Of a stretch of 64,000 bases of DNA, positions 16,861 to 25,899 are shown one piece after another. Source of the stretch: Bacteroidetes bacterium UBA4414 (GTDB taxonomy: Bacteria > Bacteroidota > Bacteroidia > Chitinophagales > Chitinophagaceae); assembly GCA_002389765.1 (NCBI GenBank), contig DGQM01000024.1, positions 309,896 to 373,895 of the forward strand, given 5' to 3'. Within the stretch, counting starts at the first letter, position 1. Each line of letters opens with the position of its first letter. The position numbers and the translations under genes are program-made. A model generated the notes under the pieces. That model worked only from the letters and a program-made list of their open reading frames with translations. It made no database searches and had not been told where the DNA came from.

Positions 16861-19712
16861 TATAGCTCTTCTTTCAGATACCTGCCTGTGTGGCTTTCTT
16901 TTATTTTGGCAATAGCTTCAGGTGTGCCTGCACCTACTAATTGACCGCCTCCGCTGCCACCTTCGGGGCCCATGTCTATTACATAGTCTGCTACCTTTAT
17001 TACATCCAGATTGTGTTCTATTACCAATACAGTATTTCCTCTTTCTACTAATCTGTTTAAAACAGCCAACAGATGTTTGATGTCTTCAAAGTGCAAACCT
17101 GTAGTAGGCTCGTCTAGTATATAGATAGTCTGTCCGGTATCTCGTTTCGATAATTCTGTTGCCAGCTTCACACGTTGTGCTTCACCACCGCTCAGGGTTA
17201 CGGCACTTTGTCCCAGTGTTACATAGCCAAGTCCTACATCTTGCAACGTTTTTATTTTTCTGTGCAGGTAGTTCACATTCACAAAAAACTCTACCGCTTC
17301 ATCTACCGTCATGTCCAGTATATCGGCAATAGATTTTCCTTTGTAGCGTATCTCCAGTGTTTCTCTGTTATAGCGTCTGCCATTACATTTTTCGCAAGGC
17401 ACATATACATCGGGCAGAAAGTTCATTTCTATTACACGCATACCACCGCCCTGACACTCTTCGCATCTGCCGCCTTTTACATTGAAGGAGAAACGACCTG
17501 CATTATATCCTCGAATCTTAGCTTCCGGCACCTGTGCAAATAATTGGCGCACTTCGTTGAAGAAACCGCAATACGTTGCAGGGTTACTGCGAGGTGTACG
17601 CCCAATAGGGCTTTGGTCTATCTCAATAACTTTATCAAAATTTTCTACACCATCTGCCTTTTTATAGGGCATTGGCATTTGCTTAAAGTTGTGATAGCAA
17701 TGCTTGGCAATAATAGGGTAGAGGGTTTCATTTATCAATGTACTCTTACCACTGCCCGATACGCCGCTCACACATACAAAAGTGCCAAGCGGTATTTCTA
17801 TGTTTACATTCTTCAGGTTATTGCCGCTTGCTCCTTTTATCACAAACTTTTTACCATTGCCTTTGCGGCGTTCTTTGGGTACTTCTATTTTCAGTTGATG
17901 ATTCAGGTAGCCGGCAGTTGTTGTATTGCCTTTCAGTATCTCAGCAGGTGTTCCTTGTGTTACAATGCGTCCACCATGCTTACCGGCAGCAGGTCCTATA
18001 TCTATCAGATAGTCCGATGCCAGCATGATGTCTTTATCATGCTCTACCACCAATACACTATTACCACCATCGCGCAGGTTTTTCAGTGCACTTATCAGTT
18101 TGTGGTTATCGCGTTGATGCAAGCCGATACTCGGCTCATCCAGTATGTAAGTAATACCTGTTAATTGAGAACCTATCTGTGTAGCAAGACGTATGCGTTG
18201 ACTTTCGCCACCGCTTAGCGTTCGGGTAGCACGGTCCAGTGTCAGGTAATGCAAACCTACATCCAGCAGGAAGTGAAGCCTGTCGCGTATTTCTTTCAGT
18301 ATATCTTTGGCTATTGTATTTTGTTTCTTGCTCAGTTTCTTTTCAACAGTGTTGAACCATTCTCCCAGCTCTTGCAAAGACATCTGCGTTAGCTCTGCAA
18401 TATTCTTTTCAGCCAGTTTAAACCACAGGCTTTCTTTCTTCAGCCTCGCACCATTACATTCAGGGCAAGTGCTCAGTTCCATGTAGCCTTCTGCCCAGTC
18501 GCGTATTGCTTCGCTGCTGGTTTCGTTAAACCAACGCAGCAGCATGTTTACAATACCCTCGTACTGATTCTCTGCTACTTTTTGTGTGTAGCCTTCACTG
18601 TCATCATTCTCGTAGGTGATGATGCCTTCTTCATTTCCATACAGCAATATGTTCAGCTGTTTGGCAGGTATATCTTTTACAGGTGTGTTAAGCGGTATTT
18701 TATTTTTCTTCGCCAGTATTGTAGCCTGATTAAACGTCCACGATTCGCGCTCACCGCCCAGTGGTGTTATGGCTCCGTCATTAATGCTCTTAGTATTGTC
18801 GGGTATTACTTCATTCATGTTCACCTGATATACACTGCCAAGCCCTTTGCACTTAGGACATGCACCATACGGAGAGTTGAATGAAAAAGTATTAGGTGAA
18901 GGCTCTTCATAAGAAAGGCCTGTTTCGGCGCACATCAGCTGTTTACTGTATTGCGTAACTGTGTTTTTGTCTGCATCCAGCAAAAACATTAGGTCTTTAC
19001 CAGTCTGCAGGCTTTTTTGTATGCTTTGGCTGAGGCGTGCCATCGCATCAGGTTGTACTATCAGGCGGTCTATCACCAGTTCTATATCGTGAATCTTGTA
19101 CCTATCTAGCTGCATGCGTTCTTTCATCTCTACTATCTCTCCATCCACACGTACTTTCAGGTAGCCTTGTTTGCGTAGCTGTTCAAACAGTTCGCGATAA
19201 TGTCCTTTACGCCCACGTACTATCGGGGCAAGTAATACAATCTTTTTACCATCAAAATTTTGCTGCACATGCTCTACAATTTCATCCTCACTAAATTTGG
19301 TCATCTTCTTACCTGTGTTGTAAGAATAGGCTTCTGCAACACGCGCATACAGCAAGCGCATAAAGTCGTACACCTCTGTTACAGTACCTACGGTAGAGCG
19401 TGGGTTTCTGTTAGTTGTTTTTTGTTCAATAGATATAACAGGAGAGAGGCCGCTTACTTTGTCAACATCGGGTCTGTCAAGGTCGCCCATAAACTGGCGT
19501 GCGTAGGCAGCAAAGCTTTCCATATACCTTCTTTGCCCTTCAGCAAAAATGGTATCAAATGCCAATGACGATTTACCACTACCACTAATGCCGGTAATAA
19601 CTACCAACTGGTTTTTGGGAATACGTACATCAATGTTTTTGAGATTATGTACCCGTGCGCCTAAAACTTCTATATGATTATTGGTTGCTGCAACCTTTTC
19701 TTTCTTCGCCAT
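16860..19712 (-). CDS. uvrA: excinuclease ABC subunit A
   Basis: DNA damage-recognition ATPase of nucleotide excision repair; partners UvrB and UvrC are not in the window. Two ABC cassettes are seen: Walker A GISGSGKSSLAFDTIF near residue 40 with signature LSGGESQRIRLA, and GVSGSGKSTLINE with LSGGEAQRVKLATEL in the second half. The second zinc module is intact (CEECQGGG to CEKCNGRRY). The first is odd: where most UvrA have CxxC the sequence is MCAETG, and only the second pair (ACPKCKGLG) is complete. Length 950 is normal. The closely spaced leftward polyprenyl synthase gene lies 74 bases upstream. Confidence 0.97.
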   Translation of the reverse strand: MAKKEKVAATNNHIEVLGARVHNLKNIDVRIPKNQLVVITGISGSGKSSLAFDTIFAEGQRRYMESFAAYARQFMGDLDRPDVDKVSGLSPVISIEQKTTNRNPRSTVGTVTEVYDFMRLLYARVAEAYSYNTGKKMTKFSEDEIVEHVQQNFDGKKIVLLAPIVRGRKGHYRELFEQLRKQGYLKVRVDGEIVEMKERMQLDRYKIHDIELVIDRLIVQPDAMARLSQSIQKSLQTGKDLMFLLDADKNTVTQYSKQLMCAETGLSYEEPSPNTFSFNSPYGACPKCKGLGSVYQVNMNEVIPDNTKSINDGAITPLGGERESWTFNQATILAKKNKIPLNTPVKDIPAKQLNILLYGNEEGIITYENDDSEGYTQKVAENQYEGIVNMLLRWFNETSSEAIRDWAEGYMELSTCPECNGARLKKESLWFKLAEKNIAELTQMSLQELGEWFNTVEKKLSKKQNTIAKDILKEIRDRLHFLLDVGLHYLTLDRATRTLSGGESQRIRLATQIGSQLTGITYILDEPSIGLHQRDNHKLISALKNLRDGGNSVLVVEHDKDIMLASDYLIDIGPAAGKHGGRIVTQGTPAEILKGNTTTAGYLNHQLKIEVPKERRKGNGKKFVIKGASGNNLKNVNIEIPLGTFVCVSGVSGSGKSTLINETLYPIIAKHCYHNFKQMPMPYKKADGVENFDKVIEIDQSPIGRTPRSNPATYCGFFNEVRQLFAQVPEAKIRGYNAGRFSFNVKGGRCEECQGGGMRVIEMNFLPDVYVPCEKCNGRRYNRETLEIRYKGKSIADILDMTVDEAVEFFVNVNYLHRKIKTLQDVGLGYVTLGQSAVTLSGGEAQRVKLATELSKRDTGQTIYILDEPTTGLHFEDIKHLLAVLNRLVERGNTVLVIEHNLDVIKVADYVIDMGPEGGSGGGQLVGAGTPEAIAKIKESHTGRYLKEEL

Positions 19713-19786
19713 ATTATTGCCCCCTGCAAGAGGAGTTGCAAGATAAACAAAGCGGGGCTGAAACAGTTCGCAGAAAAAACTATAAG

Positions 19787-20749
19787 CTAGTACTTTCTAT
19801 CTATAGCATAGTTTACCAACGATTCCATTGCATCTCTTGCCGGTGTTTGTGGGTATTGCTTCAGCAAAGCCAATGCGTCTTCCTTATACTGGTTCATTTT
19901 CTGTGTAGCATATTGTATACCGCCCGATTTATTGACGGTATCAATTACCTCTTCCACTTTTTTACGATCAGTATTCTGATTTTTGACGATGTAAATGATT
20001 TTACGCTTCGTTGCTGCGTCTGCATTATTAAGGGTATAGATAAGCGGCAATGTCATTTTCTTTTCTTTGATGTCTATACCGGTCGGTTTGCCCACATTAT
20101 CCTGCCCATAGTCAAAAAGGTCGTCTTTTATCTGGAAGGCGATACCCACTTTTTCGCCGAATAGCCTGAAATGTTCAGATACTTGTAGGTCGTCTGTAGC
20201 TGAATAAGCGCCCGCAGCGCATGCAGAGGATAGGAGAGAAGCTGTTTTTGCTCTTATTATTTCGAAGTATATATCTTCTTTAATGTCAAGTTTTCGAGCT
20301 TTTTCCATCTGCAACAGCTCGCCCTCGCTCATTTCCTTTACGGCACGCGATGTTATCTTCAAAATCTCAAAATCATCGTTATCAAGGGATAATAAGAGGC
20401 CTTTTGCCAGTAAATAGTCGCCTACCAATACAGCAATTTTGTTTTTCCATAGGGCATTTATAGAAAAAAAACCACGTCTCAGCATGGCATTATCTACCAC
20501 ATCATCGTGTACAAGGGTAGCTGTGTGCAGTAATTCTATCAAAGAAGCCGCTCTATAGGTTTTGTCTTTAATATCACCGGCTATTTTAGCAGACAGGAAT
20601 ACAAACATAGGGCGCATTTGCTTGCCTTTACGCTTTATGATAAACCGCATAATCCTGTCCAGTAAAGGGTTTGAGCCTTTTACACTATCAGAAAATTTCT
20701 TCTCAAACAAGTCCAATTCCTGTCCTATAACCTGCTTTACTAGCTCCAT
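19787..20749 (-). CDS. trans-polyprenyl diphosphate synthase
   Basis: Elongates allylic diphosphates with isopentenyl diphosphate to make long isoprenoid chains, probably the menaquinone side chain. The 320 residues show the first aspartate-rich motif (VHDDVVDNAMLRRG, DDxxD) and the second (IKDDLFDYGQD, DDxxD), plus GKQMRPMF for the first diphosphate contact. The small residues before the first motif (LLHTATL) fit a medium-to-long chain synthase of the octaprenyl/heptaprenyl kind. Exact chain length cannot be set from sequence. It may be transcribed with uvrA. Confidence 0.9.
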   Translation of the reverse strand: MELVKQVIGQELDLFEKKFSDSVKGSNPLLDRIMRFIIKRKGKQMRPMFVFLSAKIAGDIKDKTYRAASLIELLHTATLVHDDVVDNAMLRRGFFSINALWKNKIAVLVGDYLLAKGLLLSLDNDDFEILKITSRAVKEMSEGELLQMEKARKLDIKEDIYFEIIRAKTASLLSSACAAGAYSATDDLQVSEHFRLFGEKVGIAFQIKDDLFDYGQDNVGKPTGIDIKEKKMTLPLIYTLNNADAATKRKIIYIVKNQNTDRKKVEEVIDTVNKSGGIQYATQKMNQYKEDALALLKQYPQTPARDAMESLVNYAIDRKY

Positions 20750-20896
20750 AACGTGTTAATAACCGGTAAATGTAATGTTAACCTATAGTAAAAAAAGCAA
20801 AAATCGTTGATGTAATTGATACTTAAAACTACTTTTACCACCTCATACTCTATTCGTGATATTTGAAAAAATATAAGATATTTAGTTCTAATGTTC

Positions 20897-20928
20897 TTTG
20901 TTTTTTTAAATGGTCTGGCGTACCTTTG
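20897..20928 (+). promoter_or_regulatory. promoter of the OmpA-family gene
   Basis: TTTG (20897-20900) and TACCTTTG (20921-20928) are separated by 20 bases, a textbook Bacteroidota promoter. It lies downstream of the in-frame ATG at 20891, so that start cannot be used from this promoter, and supports ATG 20978 with a leader of about 45 bases. Confidence 0.75.
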
Positions 20929-20977
20929 TCATGTTTTGAGTATTTTAACCAAAATTTGTATAATTAAACAATCTGTT

Positions 20978-22732
20978 ATGGTCAACAAAAAGTACCTATT
21001 GCTAGCCAGTGTATGCTCCTTATTGGCAACGCAGCCGGTATTTGCGCAAGAAGGTGTTCAAACCGCAAAATGGTCTGGACGTGATATGACATATCGCGGT
21101 CAGAGCTACGATGTTTTGGATACGAATTACGTACCCGGCTTCCGTATGAAACAACATCGCAAATTTTTAAACCATCAATATGCATTCCCTGCACGTCCTC
21201 GTAACATGTGGGAAATCGGCTTCGGTGCTGGTTTGTACAATGTATCGGGCGACGTACCAAGCCTGATGGCATGGCAAACTAAAGGCGGTGGCGGTTTAGG
21301 CTACCACCTGCACGTGCGTAAAGCATGGGGTTATGTTTTCTCTACTCGTCTTCAGTACATCTATGGTACTGCTAAGGGTATGCAATGGCAAGAAAGCCGT
21401 AACTATCGTTACAACCCGGCTTGGAAAGATTTTTATCAGGCAGCTGTTCTGGATAATTTGAACCAGCCTACTGATCCTGTTTTCTACAACTATCGTATCG
21501 AAGCTCATCAGTTGAACTTGGATCTGATTGCATCTTTGAACAACATCAAATTCCACAAAGCTAAAACAGGTATTTCTGCATATGCGTTTGTAGGTTTGGG
21601 TGCTTATGCATACAACACACGTGTTGATGCTAGGGATAAATCAGGTCAGGCTTACGACTTCCATCAAATATTGAGGACTCAAAGCCCTGCTGATTCTTTC
21701 TATCTGGTTAGAAACCAAATTCACGAAAATCACAGAGACATCCAGAAAGCCCTGCAAAAAGGTATGGATGGTGAATATGAACAAGATGCAGAAAACGAAC
21801 GCGATCGTCGTCGTCCTGAAATCTTCAACAACAAAACTTTACAGTTTGCTCCTAGCTTCGGTCTTGGTTTCCAAATCCGTCTGAGCCAACGTATCAACCT
21901 GTCTATCGAAGACCGCGTTACTATTCCTTGGGATGATGATCTGTTAGATGGTCAGCGTTGGTCTGAACAAGTATTTGGTTCTCCTGTACAAACTAACCAA
22001 AATGATGCGGTTAACTACCTGAATCTGGGTCTGAACTTCAACCTGGGTAACAAACGTAAGAGCATCGAACCACTGTACTGGGTTAACCCACTGGATCATG
22101 CATACAACGAGTTGTCTTACCCTCGTCACATGCAACTGCCTGACCCAATCCTGCCAGACAGCGATGGTGATGGTATCACTGATCAATTCGACAAATGTCC
22201 TGGTACTCCTGCAGGTGTTGCTGTTGACAGCCACGGTTGCCCACTGGATACAGATGGTGATGGTGTACCTGATGATCGCGACAAGCAACTGATCACTCCA
22301 ACAGAATGTCAACCAGTTGACGCTGACGGTGTAGGTAAATGCCCTTGCCCGGAAGGTTGCCAAACTGTTGCATCATCTTGTGGTAGCATCGGTGCTGGTA
22401 GCGTAACATTTGATAACAATGCTTCTAAAATCCGCCCAGCAGCTCAGGCTCAACTGGCTACTTTGGCAGCTCAAATGCAAGCTAACCCAACATGTAAAGT
22501 TGTGATAACTGGTGCTGGTAACGGTAGCAAAATTCAACAACAACGCTCTTGGGATCGTGTAAACGCTATCATCGAATACATGAGCGAAAAACACGGTATC
22601 GATCGTAACAAATTTATCTTCCAATACGGTCAGGCTGGTGATGCAAACGGTGTAATGTATCGTTCTGCAATGCCTGGTGAAGAAGGTCCTACTAACGTAG
22701 CACCTCCATTCCCTAACCTGAGGAGAGATTAA
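20978..22732 (+). CDS. OmpA-family outer-membrane protein with thrombospondin type 3 repeats
   Basis: About 584 residues from ATG 20978, which gives a clean signal peptide (LLLASVCSLLATQPVFAQ). An N-terminal beta barrel spans roughly residues 60-370. Calcium-binding thrombospondin type 3 repeats follow (DSDGDGITDQFDKCPG, DTDGDGVPDDRD), then a C-terminal OmpA-like domain (SVTFDNNASKIRPAAQAQL, RSWDRVNAIIEYM). That domain usually grips peptidoglycan, but the expected Asp of the GHTD-type motif is not seen here (ITGAGNGSK). Codon choice (CGT, GGT, AAC) looks more biased than in its neighbours, suggesting high expression. Promoter and terminator frame it as a single-gene unit. Confidence 0.9.
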   Translation: MVNKKYLLLASVCSLLATQPVFAQEGVQTAKWSGRDMTYRGQSYDVLDTNYVPGFRMKQHRKFLNHQYAFPARPRNMWEIGFGAGLYNVSGDVPSLMAWQTKGGGGLGYHLHVRKAWGYVFSTRLQYIYGTAKGMQWQESRNYRYNPAWKDFYQAAVLDNLNQPTDPVFYNYRIEAHQLNLDLIASLNNIKFHKAKTGISAYAFVGLGAYAYNTRVDARDKSGQAYDFHQILRTQSPADSFYLVRNQIHENHRDIQKALQKGMDGEYEQDAENERDRRRPEIFNNKTLQFAPSFGLGFQIRLSQRINLSIEDRVTIPWDDDLLDGQRWSEQVFGSPVQTNQNDAVNYLNLGLNFNLGNKRKSIEPLYWVNPLDHAYNELSYPRHMQLPDPILPDSDGDGITDQFDKCPGTPAGVAVDSHGCPLDTDGDGVPDDRDKQLITPTECQPVDADGVGKCPCPEGCQTVASSCGSIGAGSVTFDNNASKIRPAAQAQLATLAAQMQANPTCKVVITGAGNGSKIQQQRSWDRVNAIIEYMSEKHGIDRNKFIFQYGQAGDANGVMYRSAMPGEEGPTNVAPPFPNLRRD

Positions 22733-22754
22733 TAACATCAGACTTCATAACAGC

Positions 22755-22785
22755 AAAAGTCCCCTGATTTCAGGGGACTTTTTTT
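22755..22785 (+). terminator. intrinsic terminator after the OmpA-family gene
   Basis: AAAAGTCCCCTGA pairs with TCAGGGGACTTTT around a TT loop, with a long T run after it. Confidence 0.9.
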
Positions 22786-22923
22786 ATGCACTATTGTTAC
22801 AAAAATCCGTAACTGTTTGTAATCGTTTTTCTCTTCTAGTACTACATAGTATTAAAAACGAGTCTACTTAACTATGCATTACTTCCTTATAGTTTGTATT
22901 CTCAACATTAATTAAAGGGGCAC

Positions 22924-22955
22924 AAAAAAAGCCTGTGCAACTTAAAACAGGCTTT
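22924..22955 (-). terminator. intrinsic terminator after the di-heme peroxidase
   Basis: On the minus strand AAAGCCTGT pairs with ACAGGC followed by a run of at least seven T. It lies about 20-50 bases past the stop of the leftward peroxidase gene. The rest of 22786-22975 shows nothing recognisable. Confidence 0.8.
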
Positions 22956-22975
22956 ATAAATATTGACGTATTTCG

Positions 22976-24163
22976 TCATTCCTTAAAGGGGTCTGAATAC
23001 TTAATGTCTGTAATGAACTTGGTATCTGTCAGCGTATTCAGGAAGGCTACGATTGCATTCTTTTGTTGCAGTGTAAGGTTGAGTGGCTTTGCATTGCCCG
23101 TTGCTTGGTCTTTCAATCGGTTATCAAGATTGGGGTGGTTTTTGATGCCAGTACTATAATGCTCTAGAACCTGTTCTATTGTTTGGAATCTGCCATCGTG
23201 CATATAGGGTGCAGTCAGCATTACATTTCTTAGCGAAGGAGATTTGAATTTGCCATTATCAATAGTGCGTCCTGTTATTTTACCAACACCATTGTCTGTA
23301 TATACAAGGTCTAGTCCATTGTTACGTGCTACAGGCATGGTTTGCAATTCTGTATTATGGCAAGGCCCTGCACAGTTGGCAGTAAATACTCTCAGCCCCT
23401 GATTCTCCTGTTGTGTAAAGCCCGGCAGGTCTTCATTTGGTGCAGGTGCGTGGCCAAGTGCGGTAAGTGCATCATCGTACTTCGACTGGTACGATACCAT
23501 TGCCCTTATAAACTGTGCCAAGGCCTTCGATACTTTGTCTCTTGTTATAGTCTCATCGCCAAAGGCTTTTTTGAAGAGTACTTTATAATAGTCTTTAGCA
23601 CCAAGTTTTTTCTCAAGGCTATCCAGCGTCATACCCATTTCTACAGGGTGTTGTATAGGCATTAGCGTTTGGTCTTCCAGTGTCACAGCCCTTTCATCCC
23701 AAAAGAACTTGCCACTAGTATAATAGCGAGCATTAGCAAGGCTCATGCTGTTCCTTTCAGTAAGACCGTTCAGGAAACCTTTGCTGAATTGTATTGGTTC
23801 TGCAAAACTGCTTGCCTGTTTGTGGCAAGATGCACATGCAATTGTATTATTTAGTGATAATGACTTATCGTAGAATAGTACCCTGCCTAGTGTAGTGCCA
23901 TTATTAGTTACAGGATTGGTATTGTTCGGCGTGTTATCTGTTGATGTAACTGCAGGGGCTCGAAAATGCCATGGGAGGTTAAAGTCTGTATAACTTAATG
24001 GAGATTCAGGCAAATTCAAGCTAGCTGATATTATTTCATAATCAGTTTTTGTGAAACTGCCATTGTCTGATGGATTGATAGTATCAGTACCTTTCTTACA
24101 TGCCGGCAATAAGCATGTAGCGACAAGGGCCGTTACTACAATTTGGAGAGTACGCATAGGCAT
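22976..24163 (-). CDS. di-heme cytochrome c peroxidase-like lipoprotein
   Basis: A 395-residue relative of bacterial cytochrome c peroxidase/MauG, which reduces H2O2 or oxidises a substrate in the periplasm using two c-type hemes. The signal peptide ends in a lipobox (CLLPACKKG), so it is probably a lipoprotein. The first heme site is a normal CASCH. The second is C-A-G-P-C-H, with three residues between the cysteines instead of two. LSLNNTIACASCH and the later APYMHDGRF and GLDLVYTDNG regions fit the family. Either the second site is a variant motif or heme attachment is altered. The gene appears to stand alone with its own terminator. Confidence 0.9.
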   Translation of the reverse strand: MPMRTLQIVVTALVATCLLPACKKGTDTINPSDNGSFTKTDYEIISASLNLPESPLSYTDFNLPWHFRAPAVTSTDNTPNNTNPVTNNGTTLGRVLFYDKSLSLNNTIACASCHKQASSFAEPIQFSKGFLNGLTERNSMSLANARYYTSGKFFWDERAVTLEDQTLMPIQHPVEMGMTLDSLEKKLGAKDYYKVLFKKAFGDETITRDKVSKALAQFIRAMVSYQSKYDDALTALGHAPAPNEDLPGFTQQENQGLRVFTANCAGPCHNTELQTMPVARNNGLDLVYTDNGVGKITGRTIDNGKFKSPSLRNVMLTAPYMHDGRFQTIEQVLEHYSTGIKNHPNLDNRLKDQATGNAKPLNLTLQQKNAIVAFLNTLTDTKFITDIKYSDPFKE

Positions 24164-24221
24164 ATGTTTTATGTATGACTATTTAGACGTCAGTTAGTTT
24201 AACATCCTTCTGGCTATTAAG

Positions 24222-24722
24222 CTACAAAATCTTGCGCATCACATAGTCATTCATTTGGTATCCGTTACCTATTTCTATGTCTTCTGTATATGCAATCGCA
24301 AACCCCATCTTTCCGTAGAAGTTTAGGGCCGGATTATACCGGTTTACATTCAGCTCCAATGTGTTATTACCACTTTCCTTCACCTTTGCCTCTACGGCCT
24401 GTAGCAACAGTTTACCATAGCCTTTTCCTTTTGTAGTTGTAAGGCAGTATAGTTTGTGCAGTTTATATATGGTGGCGTTCTCTTCTCTGGGTGAATAGGC
24501 AGCAAAGCCTGTAAGTATACCCTCTGCAAACAACAATAGGTAGTATTGGCTTTGCGTGTTTATCTGCTCCTTTATAGTATCTATATCATACATCTTGCTC
24601 AGCATGTACTTTATCTGGTCTTCAGATAATATAGGACTGTACGTAGGCCACCATACAGCCTCTGCAAGTTGCTGTATAGCCTCTGCGTCATTGATTGTAG
24701 CTTCTATAATTCTTGTTGTCAT
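24222..24722 (-). CDS. GNAT-family N-acetyltransferase
   Basis: A 166-residue GNAT fold protein that should transfer an acetyl group from acetyl-CoA to an amine. The acetyl-CoA loop is seen as LYCLTTTKGKGYGKLLLQAVE (the R/QxxGxG/A region as KGKGYGK), followed by LELNVNRYNPALNFYGKMGF, the usual beta5-alpha4 end. The substrate is unknown. It is 58 bases upstream of the leftward peroxidase gene and could share a transcript with it. Confidence 0.85.
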   Translation of the reverse strand: MTTRIIEATINDAEAIQQLAEAVWWPTYSPILSEDQIKYMLSKMYDIDTIKEQINTQSQYYLLLFAEGILTGFAAYSPREENATIYKLHKLYCLTTTKGKGYGKLLLQAVEAKVKESGNNTLELNVNRYNPALNFYGKMGFAIAYTEDIEIGNGYQMNDYVMRKIL

Positions 24723-24820
24723 TTAATAAACTGCTGCCTGTTGAATAGGCTTTGTAAATTATATAGGAAAAGTGTTTTTATAGATTGTTTTTTTGCAGAT
24801 TGCTTATTATTTTCACAGTC

Positions 24821-24994
24821 ATGAAAAAGTTGATAGTTTTCGCAGGTGTGTTATTCACCCTCACAGCAATATTAGAATCTTGCGGACCATCTCATAAAGT
24901 ACCTCGTCCACAGGTACACCCACGCAGGCCTAGAAATCAGGCAATGATTACTCCTGTACAAATGCAGGATGCTACTATTCAATATATAGCTTAA
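24821..24994 (+). CDS. small basic lipoprotein of unknown function
   Basis: A 57-residue product starting at ATG 24821. The signal peptide ends in a lipobox-like LESC, so the mature part is a lipid-anchored peptide of under 40 residues, rich in Pro, Arg and His (HKVPRPQVHPRRPRNQ). The ATG at 24785 is rejected because it would place charged and Phe/Cys-rich residues ahead of a good signal peptide. I do not recognise a family. Two hairpin terminators follow. Confidence 0.6.
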   Translation: MKKLIVFAGVLFTLTAILESCGPSHKVPRPQVHPRRPRNQAMITPVQMQDATIQYIA

Positions 24995-25018
24995 TCATTT
25001 CCTTTTGGTTATAATATT

Positions 25019-25040
25019 CCCGGCTAGTCCGGGCTTTTTG
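25019..25040 (+). terminator. intrinsic terminator after the small lipoprotein
   Basis: CCCGG and CCGGG around CTAGT, followed by CTTTTTG, 25 bases past the stop codon. Confidence 0.7.
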
Positions 25041-25085
25041 CTTTATACCCGTTTTTATATAAGCAACTCTGCATCATCATAATAT

Positions 25086-25113
25086 AAAAGTCCCGGCAGC
25101 TGCCGGGACTTTT
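25086..25113. terminator. bidirectional terminator upstream of the yceI-like stop
   Basis: A near-perfect palindrome: AAAAGTCCCGGCA and its complement with almost no loop. Its position fits termination of the leftward YceI gene. Confidence 0.8.
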
Positions 25114-25150
25114 CACTAAAACCCACCATTACTATAAAACCAACCTATGC

Positions 25151-25768
25151 TTATGATTTTTGTTGAGCAAACTCAACTTTGATATCCATTGTTACTTCAT
25201 CACCAACTACAGCACCACCAGCTTCAGTTACAGCACCCCATTTCAGACCAAAGTCTTTACGGTTGATTTTGCCGGAAGCTTTGAAACCTGCTTTTACATT
25301 GCCCCAAGGATCTTTAACAGTACCACCATAAGTAACTGCGAATTTCACTTTCTTAGTTACATCGCGGATTGTAAGGTTACCTTCCAATGCATATTGGTTA
25401 CCTTTTACTTTTTTGAATGAAGTGCTTACAAACTTCATAGTAGGGTATTTCTCTGCATTGAAGAAGTCATCGCTCTTTAGGTGGCCATCGCGTTTTTCGT
25501 CATCTGTATTGATGCTGTTTACATCTACAGAAAAGTTTATAGCTGCGTTGTTGAAATCTGCACTTGGAGCGTTTACCGAACCATCAAATACTTTGAAAGT
25601 ACCTTCTGTTTCAGATATCACCAGATGAGAAACGCTGAATTTTACACCAGAGTGGCTACGATCCAGATTCCATTTTGTAGGTGTTGCAGCCGCAGCTACA
25701 GTTTTTGATTGAGCCATCATTACAACAGGTGCAAAGGCCATTGCGGTAAGTACCAGTAATTTTTTCAT
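25151..25768 (-). CDS. YceI-family periplasmic lipocalin-like protein
   Basis: About 205 residues after a clear signal peptide (LLVLTAMAFAPVVMMAQ). The body has the YceI pattern: WNLDRSHSGVKFSVSHLV, a DVNSINTDDEKRDGHLKSDD stretch, FNAEKYPTMKFVSTSF and LTIRDVTKKVKFAVTYGG. YceI proteins bind polyprenoid-type lipids in a beta barrel; the physiological ligand here is not known. The start is ATG 25768, not 25843, because a TTTG...TACATTTG promoter lies between the two. Confidence 0.92.
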   Translation of the reverse strand: MKKLLVLTAMAFAPVVMMAQSKTVAAAATPTKWNLDRSHSGVKFSVSHLVISETEGTFKVFDGSVNAPSADFNNAAINFSVDVNSINTDDEKRDGHLKSDDFFNAEKYPTMKFVSTSFKKVKGNQYALEGNLTIRDVTKKVKFAVTYGGTVKDPWGNVKAGFKASGKINRKDFGLKWGAVTEAGGAVVGDEVTMDIKVEFAQQKS

Positions 25769-25811
25769 AAATCTTGTCTTTTCGTTTATTAGTTCTTTAA
25801 TGTTTGCACAA

Positions 25812-25844
25812 CAAATGTACGTACATCTATTTTTGTTTTCCAAA
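25812..25844 (-). promoter_or_regulatory. promoter of the yceI-like gene
   Basis: On the minus strand TTTG (25844-25841) and TACATTTG (25819-25812) are separated by 21 bases. The ATG at 25768 lies about 40 bases downstream. Confidence 0.7.
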
Positions 25845-25899
25845 TTACTTTCCTTTATACGGGTATGGTTTAGGGAAATATTAACGATATTGCCGGGCT

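Noticed and set aside
17544..18164. Frame antisense to uvrA
   Set aside because: Same reasons: low-complexity aromatic/Cys product and no promoter or ribosome site.
20891..20977. Upstream start for the OmpA-family gene
   Set aside because: The promoter (TTTG-N20-TACCTTTG) lies within it, and ATG 20978 gives a clean signal peptide.
22156..22280. Possible tandem DNA repeat
   Set aside because: It is the coding repeat of thrombospondin type 3 units in the OmpA-family protein, not a separate DNA repeat or CRISPR.
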